Positions 24,211-35,924 of a stretch of 64,000 bases of DNA are shown here, piece by piece (the stretch's first letter is position 1; the number at the start of each line of letters is the position of its first letter). Both the position numbers and the translations under genes were made by a program. A model generated the notes under the pieces. The model was given only the letters and a program-made list of their open reading frames with translations, was not told the DNA's origin and did not search any database. The DNA comes from Pontederia crassipes (taxonomy: Eukaryota > Streptophyta > Magnoliopsida > Commelinales > Pontederiaceae): contig CM060189.1 in the NCBI GenBank assembly GCA_030549335.1, positions 52,236,917-52,300,916 of the forward strand. The letters run 5' to 3'.

Positions 24211-24554
24211 TGTCAAGAATCTTAGCTCAGGGGTGCTTCACTAGAGTTAGATCGGAGGTAAGGAGGAAAAGCAAAGAAGTGGAGAGAAGCAACAATTATA
24301 GGGGAAGAAAACGATGACACCAATAGAAATGTATTACTCCTCATCGGTCCATTACAACAGACAAAGACTCTTTTTATATTAACAAATAAACTGATACAAA
24401 GTCTTAAATGACATTACAACTTGATACAAACAAATAGCTAGTGCTACAAGACAAGAAGAAGACACCAAAACACTTGTATTACTCCTGAGCTTGAAGATGA
24501 CAACATGATCATTACTTCCTTCATATGACCTTTGTCAACATATGGTTTCCAACA

Positions 24555-25800
24555 CAGACTCGAGAAGCCGAAAATAAGAAGCCGATGAATATGGCCAGAC
24601 AAGAGGAAGAACAACAACAAATCAGAAAAAAGAGGAACAACGATCAGTTGACGGAAGAACCAGGAAAGAAGAACGAATCGAAGAATGAACTAAACTATAA
24701 CTAGGACGAGGAAAATAAAAAAACAAAAAAGCAAAAAAGCTTTGATTTGCTTCGATCCATCATCGGGAGTAAGCTGGGTCCAAGATGAAGGAAGCCGAAG
24801 AAGAAGGTTGGGTCAACTACGATTGGAGAAAGAACTTGGAGGAAGAAAAACAAGAAGAAACTGGAGAAGGAAGAAACATAATCGGAAAAAGATCAAAGTA
24901 CATGATGATCATCTACTTGGAAGACAAACACGATCTATCACCAAATAAAAGCAGCATGAGGAATGCTTTGAACGCAATTCCATTGTCGGAGAAAGGTGAC
25001 CTGAGGAACGAAGACTTCCATCACGGTAGGTAGAGATGCCAATAAAAAATGATTATCGGAATGTCTGAACTCGGGTGTCAATTTGTTACTTGTCAAAGAC
25101 CAAATTGAAGAATGGAATAACAAGAAGAAGAGCAAGAAACATGAAACAAGGTGAAAAAAGAACAAGATAAAGAAACAAGAATCTGATGATGATGCGACAA
25201 GAAAACATGGAAGTAGATTGGAGAAGAGGAACAAACTATAAATGAAGGAAGAATGATCTGGTGGTCCAATCATTGGCGAAAAAAACTAAAGGAGAGAAGC
25301 TCCAATCGCCGATCTTGCTCTCGACGAGCTGTGAAGTAAAATCAAACACTATTCGAACTTTGTTCACAGGCGTTGAAGACTAGAGACTAGATCAATTTCC
25401 ATTGTGCTCATCATCGCCGGGGCTTACGCCGTTGTAGGATGGACGTTGAGGAGCTCACAAGGATTAGTAAGATTTTGGCTTTGATATTATATTGAGAAAC
25501 ATGAGCTTCCAAGATCTTGTCAGTGAGTCGCCGAAAAAATGGAAGGAGATGAAAAAGACGAGCAAAGCAAAAAGGAAAAGTTAAGGCAGAAGAGAAAAAT
25601 TCTATTCAAACTTGAAAATGGATTACAACCTATTTATATTAATTACTAGCCGATACCTAAAGGATGCACTAAGAGGACGTTTGGCAATGAAATCACACTA
25701 GAACTAGGAGCTGATCTCGTCAAACACGAGATGGTGGTCTGGTTTGAGAAGGTGTTACCTTTTATTTCATTTGACGTTGTTGTTTTTTTTTCTTTTCAAT
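24555..25800 (-). mobile_element. Related truncated Copia-type fragment
   Basis: 24555-25476 shares phrases with the internal region of the neighbouring element, for example GAGGAATGCTTTGAA (23712 and 24958) and ATGATGATCTACTTG-like text (23780 and 24903). At 25477-25491 the complement reads ATAATATCAAAGCC, a weak Met-tRNA primer site. An LTR-like end then starts TGAGAAACATGAGC (25493). The far end fades near 25800. No coding sequence. Confidence 0.5.
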
Positions 25801-26585
25801 TTTTTCTTCTTTTGCCATTTTCTCTTTTTCTCTTTCTTATATAAAATAATTTATTTACTAATCCATACAAGATTTATAATAATAGATTAATATAATATTA
25901 TTTATTACTTACTATTTTCTATGAAAATTTAAATATTTCATGAAATATAATTTATTAAAAATGATTTTATATTTAAATAATATATTTTTAACAAATTTTT
26001 TCCATAAAAAATTTAAATTTTATTTAAATTTTTTATTATTAATATAATTATATTTTATATTTATAATAACTATTTTTTAAATTTAAACATCCATTAAAAA
26101 TTACTTAATCACATCTACTTTTTTTTCTCACATCAACTCTCTATTTCTCATTATCATGGTTCACTCCATCCAAATATGAATCTCAAACTAATCTATCAAT
26201 TAAATAGAAACACGGCCTAATAATTAAACCAGCATTTCTGCCATAAGGAACTGATGTATGAAAAGGAAAATGCCACATCGACTAGGACATCTCTGCAATA
26301 CGACATGAGGAACATGAAGAAGACGACGGCATGGTCTTCAACATCCAGTCAAATTTATCATCAATCTTTTGTTTCTGAAACAAAGATATGTTATTTTTTG
26401 CTCGATATTATTAAGGATTTATATAATCTTTGTTTTCTCCCCGAGCTATATATGCATATGGAATGTATAAAATAAATAATAAGCAATTATGATGAAGAGA
26501 AAAACAAAAAAAAATTAAACTCGTTCTCCAAAATATTATCTAGAAAATTAAAGAAACAAAGTGTGAAGAAAGAAGGCGCAAGGGC
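25801..26585. other. AT-rich intergenic DNA downstream of the GT14 gene
   Basis: Very AT-rich. It includes the 3' untranslated region of the minus-strand glycosyltransferase gene next to 26585. No gene or recognised repeat seen. Confidence 0.5.
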
Positions 26586-27896
26586 TCAAAAGTTCATGAC
26601 TGTTGCAGAGAGGTTGAGCAGAGCCTCCAGAGCATCAGGTGCAAACTTCCTCGCAAAGAGGAAGCACACGGAGGTCGGCCTCGAGTTGTAGCTGCACGGC
26701 CCTCCGCTCCCCCTGATCGACCGGATGAACTCCTCCGACACGTCCTTCCGGCCGTACGTCGCCGGGTGTGGCCCTCCTCTCGACCAATCCACCCAGGTGA
26801 CGCTCCTGTTCGCGTTCAGGCCGGCGTGGAACATGTTCAGGTACGTCGGGAGGTAGTGCTCGTCGGGGAAGCACGACGGCCGGCAGTGGGCTCGGAAGAC
26901 GGCGTGGTACTTGCCGTCCGCGACCACTTCCACCGCCAGCGGCCGGGGGAGCTCGAACCACTGCGACCCCTTCCGCCACTGGGAGAGCTTGATGTGGGGC
27001 GCCATGAGCCGGCTGTAGCGGCCGCGGCCGCGGCTCGACCTCTCGTCGAACGACTGCACGAAGCTGCTGGGGGACTTCACGAGGTAGTCGTAGGCCGTCG
27101 CGAAGTCGACGACGGGGACGCAGCTCTCGGAGAGCAGGACGAAGCGCTCGTTGGAGAAGTCGAGCAGCGCGTTCGCTAGGAGGCGCTTCTCCGCGTCCAG
27201 CAGCGCTATGGATCCCCACGAGACTTTCTGCGATCGTGTAGACAGCACGAGGAGAGAGAATGAATCCAATGAACTTTACAGCAGAATTCTGCACTGCAAA
27301 TTTATGATTTCTATTGGAACTCGTGAGCAAAGGATCAAAGAACACGTCTTTGTCCGTTTTTTTTATTTTCGTACCTGACTAGGAATCTGTCGGCCGTAGA
27401 AAGCAGAGGAATCGGAAACGTTGAGCCTGTAACCAGGCGACGAGTGCACATAAACTGAATAAAGCCCCTCGTGGCCTCTGAAGAACTTGTCCCACAACGG
27501 GGAGAGCGGCAGCGGCCCTCGGGCCAAGAACATGAACGCGACCTTAGGCACCCTCTTGAACGGGTACTCCCTCACCGCCGGCACCATGGACGCCCTCCAG
27601 AAGAGCTCCTCGTCCGTCATGTTGTGCGCCGGCGTGAAGCTCGGCTGGCGCCAGACGAACCTGTTCGACCCGGACGAACCATCCTCCTCCTCTTCCTCTT
27701 GCTGTTTCTGCTGCTGTCCGTGACCCGCCGCGAAGAGCTCCGGCGGCCGCACGTCGAAGTATCTGCGGTAGTTCGTTCCCGCCGAATAGCTGAGGATCGC
27801 GCCGGCGGCGAACGCGAGCGCGAAGCAGGCGACCTTCGCAAGGCGGGGTGGCCATTCTTTCCGTGCAGGACGAGGCAAGAATGATGCTTCCTCCAT
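26586..27896 (-). CDS. GT14-family glycosyltransferase (DUF266, core-2/I-branching-like)
   Basis: Spliced as complement(26586..27227, 27375..27896), 387 aa. The donor CAG|GTACG and acceptor TCGCAG|AAAG bound a 147-bp phase-0 intron. A short basic N-terminus is followed by one membrane segment (residues about 20-38), giving a type II Golgi protein. A Q/E-rich stem lies at 60-73. Family blocks follow: [14 protein letters not shown] (91-104), [13 protein letters not shown] (118-130), [20 protein letters not shown] (190-209), [20 protein letters not shown], and a Cys-containing C-terminus ending at ATVMNF. Plant members such as rice BC10 act in the Golgi and affect cell-wall composition; donor and acceptor are not settled. 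Length is normal for the family. The gene is very GC-rich, unlike its AT-rich surroundings. ORFs in other frames here are shadows. Confidence 0.93.
27228..27374 (-). other. Intron of the GT14 gene
   Basis: GT at 27374-27373 and AG at 27229-27228 on the minus strand. Both splice sites are canonical, and joining them restores the family sequence PSQ|KVSWGS. The intron is AT-rich while both exons are GC-rich. Confidence 0.9.
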
Positions 27897-30042
27897 TTTC
27901 GTCCACGCACCTCTGAACTTTTGTGCTGTCCTGCACCAATCAATCCTTCAAATCTTCGCATAGATTCATTTGAGCTTTCTGAGATTTGATTCGTTGATCT
28001 GCCAAACAACGATGAATGAACTCCTTCGACAATATTGGACTACGTTGTCTAGCTATTTTTTAGTTCAAACGGAGAGAGAAAGAAGGAAGAGATCATATGA
28101 CCGGGATAAGGACTATGAATCAGATGATAAAAGAGAGATTTCTCATCGAAGGTAAGTGAGTCTGTACCTCCGATGATCACATGTTTAAGAAGAACAAACT
28201 GCAACTAGTCAGTGAGTTATCACAGTGATGGAGAAAGAGTAAAGTTTGAGAGGATCACTAGGGGCTGAGCGGCTTCCCTCTAACTTAAGGCATAGGATTG
28301 ATAGATGATTTGGAAATTTTTGCTATCGGTCCACACCGATTAGCAGCTGATTAATTCGAAAAGGAATGACATGAATAAATAAGCTTTCAACGAAATAATG
28401 ATTCTAAAAAACTTAATCTAAAACTAGATCCAACCGTCTCTAAAGACGTCACACAATTCCTTAGCTTGCTAGGATTTCTTTGTATTAATGTTCCACGTGC
28501 AATGTAAATTCATGGTTATAGTAGAAGTTGGGTCAAAGGGGAGTGACGCACACGGCGTAGATTTGGACGGCTAAACGAAGCGAGTGTTGACGTCAAAGTG
28601 TCCAACTCTCAAACCGTCTTCCTGTCCTCAATTTGTTCTTCTACGTAAAAAAATTTACAAGTTGAACTGAGTTAATTTATGATGTATTTAATGGTTACTA
28701 ATTTTTTTAAAAATATATATAATTTTAAGTAGGTCCCTAATCTGAAAAAAATTAAAATCACTTACGTCGAATATTTTTCTTCGAAACCTTTAAAAAATCA
28801 TCCAAAATTTAAAAATCAATTTTTTTTCGACGTAGAAAACTTCCGACCGAACCAATCCTTATTTTTAACAAACCAACAAGAAATGTGTGAAATTAATTAG
28901 TACTAAATTACCTTTATAGTTTTTCTTTTTTTAAAAGAAATAAAAAAAATAAATTATCATTGAATGAAAAACAATGTTATGTAATGTGTTTTAACAATTC
29001 TAGGGTTTGCACTTTGTCTTGAGTTGATATTAATTGTCGAATACATATGACGAGTTTATAAATTGTAATATGCACATTTAAAGCCAGCATTTTAAAAGTA
29101 TCTGTCTTGTTATTTTTTAAAACTTGGTAATCCCATTACAAGCTTTGATGTATGAATATATTAATTATTGATAAATACGTATTCATAAAGATTTTAATAT
29201 GTTTTATATTATTTATACAAACATAATGATGAGTACATTTTTATTATAATTTATTGTCATTTATTCCAATTTTCTTAATCTGTAGCGTTCCTTCTTTCCA
29301 GATTCCAATCCATGGAATGCGTAGCCACAAAACAAAATTCATACATATATTTTTATTTTAATATGTGCATATATATATATGATATTATATCAATGGATGA
29401 ATTATTATAATGCTCGTCACTCAAATGAAAATTAGTTCACTAAAAAGTCAAAAAATGAAAATGGAAACAAAGTATACCAACTAATGCAAAAGTTCTTTGT
29501 AAGCTAACATATAACGACTCATAATTAATAATCAATATTACTAATAGATAAGTAATGGTTGTTGTATTGGCGCCTCGTGCATGTATCTACCTGACTACCT
29601 CCCAATGGAAAAATAATTATATATTGGAGTGATAAAGTATCTTTGCTATTGTACTTGACAGTAGGTAGACAATATATTCAATTTTAACTATTAGTGAAAA
29701 CTTATCAAAATTTCCAATATTATTGTTGTCATAAAATGAAATAACTATAATCAACCATATTACATTTAGCGTGTATTAGCAACTTTGCAATGCATAGAAT
29801 GATTAATGATCGTTGACAAGTTATATGGTCATGGATGCAAGTAACAATCAAAGACAACCAATTGTGGAAATCAATAAAGGTGATGCCTACTCGATTAATT
29901 GAAGCCAAAGATTTATGTACGTGGGAGGCCACTATTTGAGAAACTTGACATATATAGATTGGAAAAGAAGAAAGGGGGTGTGTGCACCTTTGAGCTTGGA
30001 TGAAGCATCTCAATTGTTTTGGGAGTTGCAAACTCGGCTTAG
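27897..30042. other. Upstream region of the GT14 gene and intergenic DNA
   Basis: Next to 27897 lies the 5' leader and promoter of the minus-strand GT14 gene; I could not fix a TATA box. The rest is AT-rich, with no gene or clear repeat. Confidence 0.45.
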
Positions 30043-30501
30043 ATGCTCTCAACTTTGTTCGGATCGTGTGTGCAAAAATTTAAGATGTTTAGAAATTACA
30101 AGTCCGATTTTATTGCTGGAGTGGACTACAAGGTGGAAAATGGACTGACTTGGGAAATTTTATGTGATATCACAGATCGGTTAACTTCTTATGTCAGCAT
30201 TAAATTTCTTGGTTATATGGAACAAAGTTGGGATGGGATGACGAACAAAACGGTAAACAATTCAGGCCGTTTATTGGAGTTGGTGAATACCTCAGGACCA
30301 TTTATTTCTCACGGGTTCGTCCACGTGAGCTTAAAGAATCAGAGTATTTACCCAATTGTCTGTACTGCTAGCGTGCGAACAAAAGGGGGGGTTCAAAAGA
30401 CAACGTCGCCCGACGGCGGTCCCGCTAAACCTAAACCTAGACGAGCGGGGGTTCGGAGGCAGCGTCCCCTAAACCTAGACGGGTTTTGGGCTTTTGTTTA
30501 G
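30043..30501 (+). CDS. Unrecognised ORF, 152 codons, probably not a gene
   Basis: Open frame starting MLSTLFGSCVQKF and ending DGFWAFV. The first 110 residues look protein-like (TWEILCDITDRLTSYVSIKF) but match no family I know. The last 40 (SPDGGPAKPKPRRAGVRR) come from a GC-rich stretch that looks like LTR sequence. It could be a transposon fragment or chance. No intron or promoter evidence. Confidence 0.2.
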   Translation: MLSTLFGSCVQKFKMFRNYKSDFIAGVDYKVENGLTWEILCDITDRLTSYVSIKFLGYMEQSWDGMTNKTVNNSGRLLELVNTSGPFISHGFVHVSLKNQSIYPIVCTASVRTKGGVQKTTSPDGGPAKPKPRRAGVRRQRPLNLDGFWAFV

Positions 30502-30770
30502 TCGGTTCGTGTGGTTCAAATTAGATTTTTTCTCTATTTTGTTCGGATTTTGAGCTCGTTTGGGAGAGACTATTTATAACTTATTTTCATATGTAATCTG
30601 TGTGACGGCTGTAAACCTAAACAATATAGTATAACCTCTTTGCATGACATAGCCCTAATCTCAAGAGTAAACTTGAATAAATTCGTGTATCTTCTCTATT
30701 TTTCTGCAATTTCTTTACGATCTTCTCTTTTTGTTCTCGTATTTCCCCATCAAATTTTGGGGTACAATTG
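30360..30770 (+). repeat. LTR-like fragment
   Basis: TGTACTGCTAGCG (30360) begins a stretch that contains a TATA-like CTATTTATAACTT (30570) and a T-rich block (TCTTCTCTATTTTTCTGC, 30689) common near Copia LTR ends. No matching second copy, primer site or duplication was found, so the call is weak. Confidence 0.3.
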
Positions 30771-31697
30771 CTATTCAATTTTGATAGATCAAACGTGACG
30801 AAGCAATCTTTAAATGGATTAGTTAAGACGTATAATTATCTTTGTAGAATTGGGATATGGAAATTGATGGTTATGTTTACTAGCAATGCAATTTGTTTAC
30901 TAAGAAGGGGCAATATAATTAATTGCAAGTTATTTATCTTTCATATCCAGAACAGAAATGCCAATGGACATTAAAAAACTGCACATGGAAAGTTAATTAG
31001 GTCTCAGACTTTGGCATTCGAGATCACTCGTTAATTTTAATGATGCGGAAATATTCGTTTTTTAACTAATAAAAATCCCAAGTTTGTAAAGCTCAAAGTT
31101 CGTACTATATTATTTATGCTGTAATAATGATAATAATAATCATATTACTTGTGCAAGAACCGGGGTGTAAGAAAAAAATAGAAAAATAAAAAATCGACCC
31201 AACCCAACACAAAATTGTTTAGATTCTTTTAGATTAAAAAAATCTATGTGATTTTAAATTTAAAAAAATTACCTGAGGAGCCGATGAAGATCTAAATAAT
31301 TAAAATTTTATAAAATATATTTTCATATTATATTTTAAATATTTATAATATAGATAAAATTACTCAATAAATATAATATTTATACCATTATATGTATAAA
31401 AAAATTATATAAGTTATAAATAATACTATTACAATCTCTAATATGTGAACGACTTTAATTTATGAAATAAAACATCTCTTTATATTATAAATCTTTTTTT
31501 ATAAATATAAAAAACTACAAAATCTAGGCCCATAAAAAGCTACACGAAAAACCTACAAGGTGTTTTAAATTTTAAAAATCCAACCAAAAGATATAACATG
31601 CTTTTCTAAATGCAAAAACCCATCCGACCTTCATCTGTTTGACTCCCTAACAACCACTAATTAGTTATTGCTTGATGCGGACTAACTTTTTTTTTCT
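30771..31697. other. AT-rich intergenic DNA
   Basis: No gene or recognised repeat seen. Confidence 0.45.
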
Positions 31698-31705
31698 GTG
31701 TTAGC

Positions 31706-32393
31706 CAATGTTACCAAATTCGGATTGGACCGATCGGTTCAATTGGTTCAATCGCGAATTGATCGAAAATTCGATTCGATTTGATATCAAATCATTTTTT
31801 ACGTTGAACCGAAAAAAGCGGTTGAATCGGTTCAACTTGATTTAAATTAAATTTTGAAAAATAATATTAAAAAATAGTGAAATTAGGAAAGTTAGAAAAG
31901 GAAAAACGAAAGAAATATAAGGAAGGTAAAAAAGGAGGAAATATGACATGTATAAAATAAATTAGGAATTAAAATAAAAAAGGTAAATATTTAAAATTGA
32001 ATAACATTAAAATGGAAATCATTAAAGGACATAAATAAAGGAGATAAAAAGGAAAGTGTTAAAGAAATAAGAATAATTTAAGATAAAATTTATTAATATA
32101 GCATCTATCATCAATAAATAGTAGATATTAAATTAATAATAATCTATTTATATTTATATATTAATCATTATTAAAAACTTTTAATAAATAAAAAATATGT
32201 TATATTAATTTTTAATATTATTAATAAGTTATTAATACAATATTCATATACTATATCATGTAATTTATATTATACCTTTATAATTATTATAAATAATATT
32301 ATTTTAATAAAATTCGATTCAATCCGATCGAACCCGATCGGACCGGTCCAATCGTGAACCGGTAAGGAATCCGATCTGATTCTAAACACATTG
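31706..32393. mobile_element. hAT-type MITE
   Basis: 688 bp, flanked by a perfect 8-bp duplication GTGTTAGC (31698-31705 and 32394-32401). The left end CAATGTTACCAAATTCGGAT and the complement of the right end, CAATGTGTTTAGAATCAGAT, are imperfect terminal inverted repeats. GATCGGTTCAATTGG-like units lie next to both ends, and the centre is AT-rich. No coding capacity. Confidence 0.93.
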
Positions 32394-32401
32394 GTGTTAG
32401 C

Positions 32402-33189
32402 CTTCTTTTTTTTTCTTTCATTTTTTTCTTTTGTTTTCATTCCTTCTCTTTTTCCCAACTTTATTTTTTTCCTACTGTTATATAAAAACTATTTTTTGGT
32501 TAGTCACAAGTGTAGTATTTAAAGCATTACATTATTAATGAATATAATATTATGTTAGTTTAGTTTTTTATATTCAATTAAGTTATAATTTTCTGTTAAA
32601 TTATTTTTTTTGTTTGTATTATTTCGTATTTTTAGGTTTTTTTGTAATATTTAGTTTTCAATTTAAAAAAAAAATGAATGAACCCAAAACGCATACCTGA
32701 ATATGTCATTGATTCCTAAATAAATAATGATGAAATTTTAAAACTTGACGTGATAGATTTATTTTATTGGATGTTTGAATGAAATATATGAACTATAGAT
32801 ATAAAATATAGTTATAATAATTAATAAATATTGAGTTTAAGTTAAAATGTTATGATAAAATATATTATTTTAATAAATTATATTTAAGAAAACATACTAA
32901 ATAACATTTTAATAAATAATAAATAATATTAAATTAATTCTAATATATTAAATGTGTTATGTTTAATAAATAAATTATTTTATGTGAGAAAAGTAAGAGA
33001 TAGAAAATAAGGGAAGAAAGAAAAAGGAAAGCATATTTGAAAACAAAATGAGTTGTCACGTGACAAAATGATTTTGAAAAGATGCCTGCACTGTTACAGC
33101 TTAATTTTAATTATTTTTTTTTTAAAAAAAGTTAGTTATAATTGAAATAACTATCAGAATTGGGTAGCTTAGTACAAAATATGTAGAAA
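32402..33189. other. AT-rich intergenic DNA
   Basis: No gene seen; mostly T-rich and A-rich runs. Confidence 0.45.
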
Positions 33190-33671
33190 GCCCGGGGAAG
33201 GGACCTTCACCCAAAAAATGTCAGTGTCCACGGTACGATCACAATACACAATATAATTAGTTACGTGGTTCGCTTGATGATAGCAATGACAGGAGGCTCC
33301 AGTCCACTACTTAAAAAATATAATTAAATGGCTAATATCATTTATAATGTTCCTAATTTGCTAGGGAAAGGTGATTTCTTATTAATAATGTGCACAAGGG
33401 CCCTCGAATTAGTATCCACGATCAACCATTTGACTCCTATCTGCGAACTGTACCGAATTCCTCCAAAATAGCCAAGGATTCTAGCTCCAACATAGAAGTA
33501 CACGTGGAGCACCTGCAGCTAGAAAGACATTGTAATAAGATCATAGCCTAGGGATGTGAAGGATCCGTGGATGTTCAGTTTTATCCATCTGGGGGCTTCC
33601 ACTGCACCAGCGGGTGGTCTTGGAGATATAATGTCTCAACGGATCAATAAGTGAATATTAGCAAAATTGTC

Positions 33672-33801
33672 ATGATTGCTTTTCGAGGTATTCGGACGAA
33701 TCGGTTTCGTCGAAAATATCGTCAGAAATGACGTTTTCGACAATTTTCGAGGAAATTACAGACTGTTTCAAGCGTTTGTAATTCTCATATTTCTTGTAGT
33801 G
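33672..33801. mobile_element. CACTA element right-end fragment
   Basis: Nearly repeats 8260-8379, the right end of the CACTA element at 6945: TCGTCGAAAATATCGTCAGA, GACAATTTTCGAGGAAATTA, and the terminal CTTGTAGTG. The left end is missing. It sits inside the LINE remnant. Confidence 0.85.
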
Positions 33802-34149
33802 AAATATTTATATATAAGTTAATTAAACATTGATCATTAATACCTTATTCATATTTTCAAGTCTAATAGATTTTTTACTAAAATAATAATATATAATATT
33901 TGATCTTAATGAATTATAAAATTTATTAAAGTGCAATATAATTCTTAGCATACGTACAATAATAAAAAATATTTTCATGTAAGATAATATATCATTAGAT
34001 TCATAATATAACATTAAGTTATTAGAAGATATTAAAATTCATGAAAGTGAGATTAACATATTATATATATATATAATAGTTAAATCTAATTTTCTCAAGG
34101 ACCTTTATGTTTACTTTTATTTTTTATTCAAATAAATAAATTTGTACTA

Positions 34150-34325
34150 ATATCGTAGGATCGTTAGGATCGTAAGATCCTACCGATCTTAAGACCCGGC
34201 TATAGATACGGTATAGATTCTACGTTTAAGATCCTTCAAGTAGGATCGAGATCATTTTTTGTCTGGAGGATTGTAAGATCATAAGATCTTACTATCTAGA
34301 TCGGGATCCTGATAACCATGAATAT
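34150..34325. repeat. Palindromic MITE-like repeat
   Basis: Rich in GTAGGATCGTAAGATCCTAC and complementary GATCTTAC/GTAAGATC units, of the kind seen in short plant MITEs. Exact ends and duplication were not resolved. Confidence 0.45.
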
Positions 34326-35384
34326 TAGTATAATCATTCAAGCACGCCAAGGACCTATGTTAAACCACATTCATGATTGCAATCTTGAGATGAAACATAC
34401 CATTTCTAGCAGTCCATAATCCCCATAAATAGTGTGCAAAGCTAGACAAACAACTTAGATTTGGAAGGTTGATCAAGAACTTTCCCCTTAGATATCCAAG
34501 AACCGGAGTGCGAAGTGGGCATGAATTCAAATTTAAAGTTTACATCATGCTGCAAGATTGATCAAAGTCGAGAAGCATAGATTGCACGAGAAGAAGAGAT
34601 GGCTACTAGTTTCTATTTGTCTACACAAAGCTTGTAAGACGCAGCAATAGAGGGATTGAACCGCAAGGTAATATCAGTTGTAGTAAAATGGTTGTGGGTA
34701 AGCTTCCATAGGAATATAATATTTTGTGTGTAACTCTCCGAAATTCGACCCGTCACGTGGCGTGATCTCCTCTCATGCGCTACCCTTTTCTTCTTTTATT
34801 GACTCTTTTGTTGACTCTAATGGTCAAGGAAAGTGACACATAAGCGGAAGACTTACCAATAAAATAATATAATAAAGAAATGCGGAAGCTAAATAGGTAA
34901 TGATTTATCCATAAGGCATGTAAAGTCCATGCCATAAGTGTAACTCTATAGGTTCCATCTATATTCTAGATAACCATGTGCATCCGCCACCAAGCTGTAG
35001 TCATCGCACACATATCAACGGCTCGCAAAATCATCAGCAAGTACCTGTGAGGATCACACAGGGGAGCAAGCTCAATCGTTAGTATAAAGCAAAGTATGAG
35101 TTCATATAAATTATAGATTAGTTCTGTCAGAATAAGCATGAGATAAACATTTCAAATCAAATATGAGAGAAAATTATAATGAGGAAAATCAATAAGGAAA
35201 TCATGTCCATAGTTCATTTCTTTTCACACTCGTGTTTCTATTCTTTGATTCATATCCATTGTTCATACTCTTGAGGATAAGGTCCTCTTATTCGTCGCAT
35301 GAGACAAACATATAGATCATATAATAGAATGAATCAATACGAAGGATCAATGAAAACATCATGAGCACTTGCTCATCATTCATA

Positions 35385-35480
35385 CATTCATATTCATTCA
35401 TTCATTCATTCATTCATATCCAATCATTCAGTCATTCATTCATATCCAATCATTCTTTCATTCAATTCAATTCATTCATT
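35385..35480. repeat. (ATTC)n-rich microsatellite
   Basis: Runs of CATTCATTCATTC broken by ATATCCAATCATTC, inside LTR D. Confidence 0.85.
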
Positions 35481-35717
35481 CATTTTTTCTTTGAAAGAGC
35501 TCTTCATTGTTAAAGGGAATACTATTACCTGCACTCGTGGTGCTACTATACCATTATGGGTCAGTGGGTGATCAGTGACACGGCCAGCCCCGTCGAGCTG
35601 GGATGACCTCGTGCCATGAAGAAACATCCGTAAGAGAGAAACTCCCATCTAGATAGGACAAATGGTAACCCATAAAGGAGTGCCTTGCTTAGGGTTCGCT
35701 CGACTTCCCCTATCATA

Positions 35718-35900
35718 GTGGACCTTTCTTTCAATACAAAGATTGATCAAGATCGTATGAAGCATAGCTCCGTATCATGTGGACCTATCTTTCAATCTGT
35801 AAATTGGTCAAGGCCGTATGGAGCAAAGCTTCGAACCATGTGGACTTATCTCACAATCTGTTGATTGGTCAAGGCCGTATGGAGCAAAACTCTGACACTT
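35718..35900. repeat. Three tandem units of about 65 bases
   Basis: Units containing ATGTGGACCTATCTTTCAAT, GATTGGTCAAGGCCGTATGG and AGCAAAGCT repeat three times with small changes, inside LTR D. Confidence 0.8.
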
Positions 35901-35924
35901 CTTTAAATTCATTTCACTCTTTAA

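Larger units (their letters stand above)
18731..24554 (-). mobile_element. Non-coding Copia-type LTR element (shell of nest 2)
   Basis: Two direct repeats of about 343 bases, 18731-19073 and 24211-24554, both start TGTCAAGA and end GGTTTCCAACA on the plus strand. The right copy is followed inward by the complement of TGGTATTAGAGCC (24198-24210), an initiator-Met tRNA primer site, so it is the 5' LTR of a minus-strand element. A purine-rich CTTGAGGGGCA (complement of 19074-19084) borders the 3' LTR. Without the inserted hAT-like element only about 1.1 kb of internal DNA remains, with no pol. The flanks show no matching 5-bp duplication. Confidence 0.82.
33190..34560 (-). pseudogene. LINE (non-LTR retrotransposon) remnant: RT-linker and RNase H
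   Basis: On the minus strand 34480-34360 reads NLSCLSSFAHYLWGLWTARN, like the segment before RNase H in plant LINE polyproteins. After interruptions, 33640-33190 reads RWIKLNIHGSF, then TSMLELESLAILEEF, then KWLIVDTNSRALVHIINK and CHCYHQANHVTNYI. These follow the order WVKLNTDGS, the E-containing helix, the SDS-type strand and the HVxREAN block of a plant RNase H domain. Frameshifts separate the pieces and two other repeats (33672-33801 and about 34150-34325) lie inside. Confidence 0.72.

Noticed and set aside
18726-24559. 5-bp target duplication for the nest 2 Copia element
   Set aside because: The flanks are tccag and cagac and do not match, so no duplication is claimed; the ends may come from different elements.
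26635-27345. 236-codon minus-strand ORF and antisense ORFs over the GT14 gene
   Set aside because: They are shadows caused by the high GC content of the GT14 exons; only the annotated frame carries the family motifs.
27471-27884. 137-codon plus-strand ORF opposite GT14 exon 1
   Set aside because: Shadow of a GC-rich exon, arginine-rich, no family resemblance.
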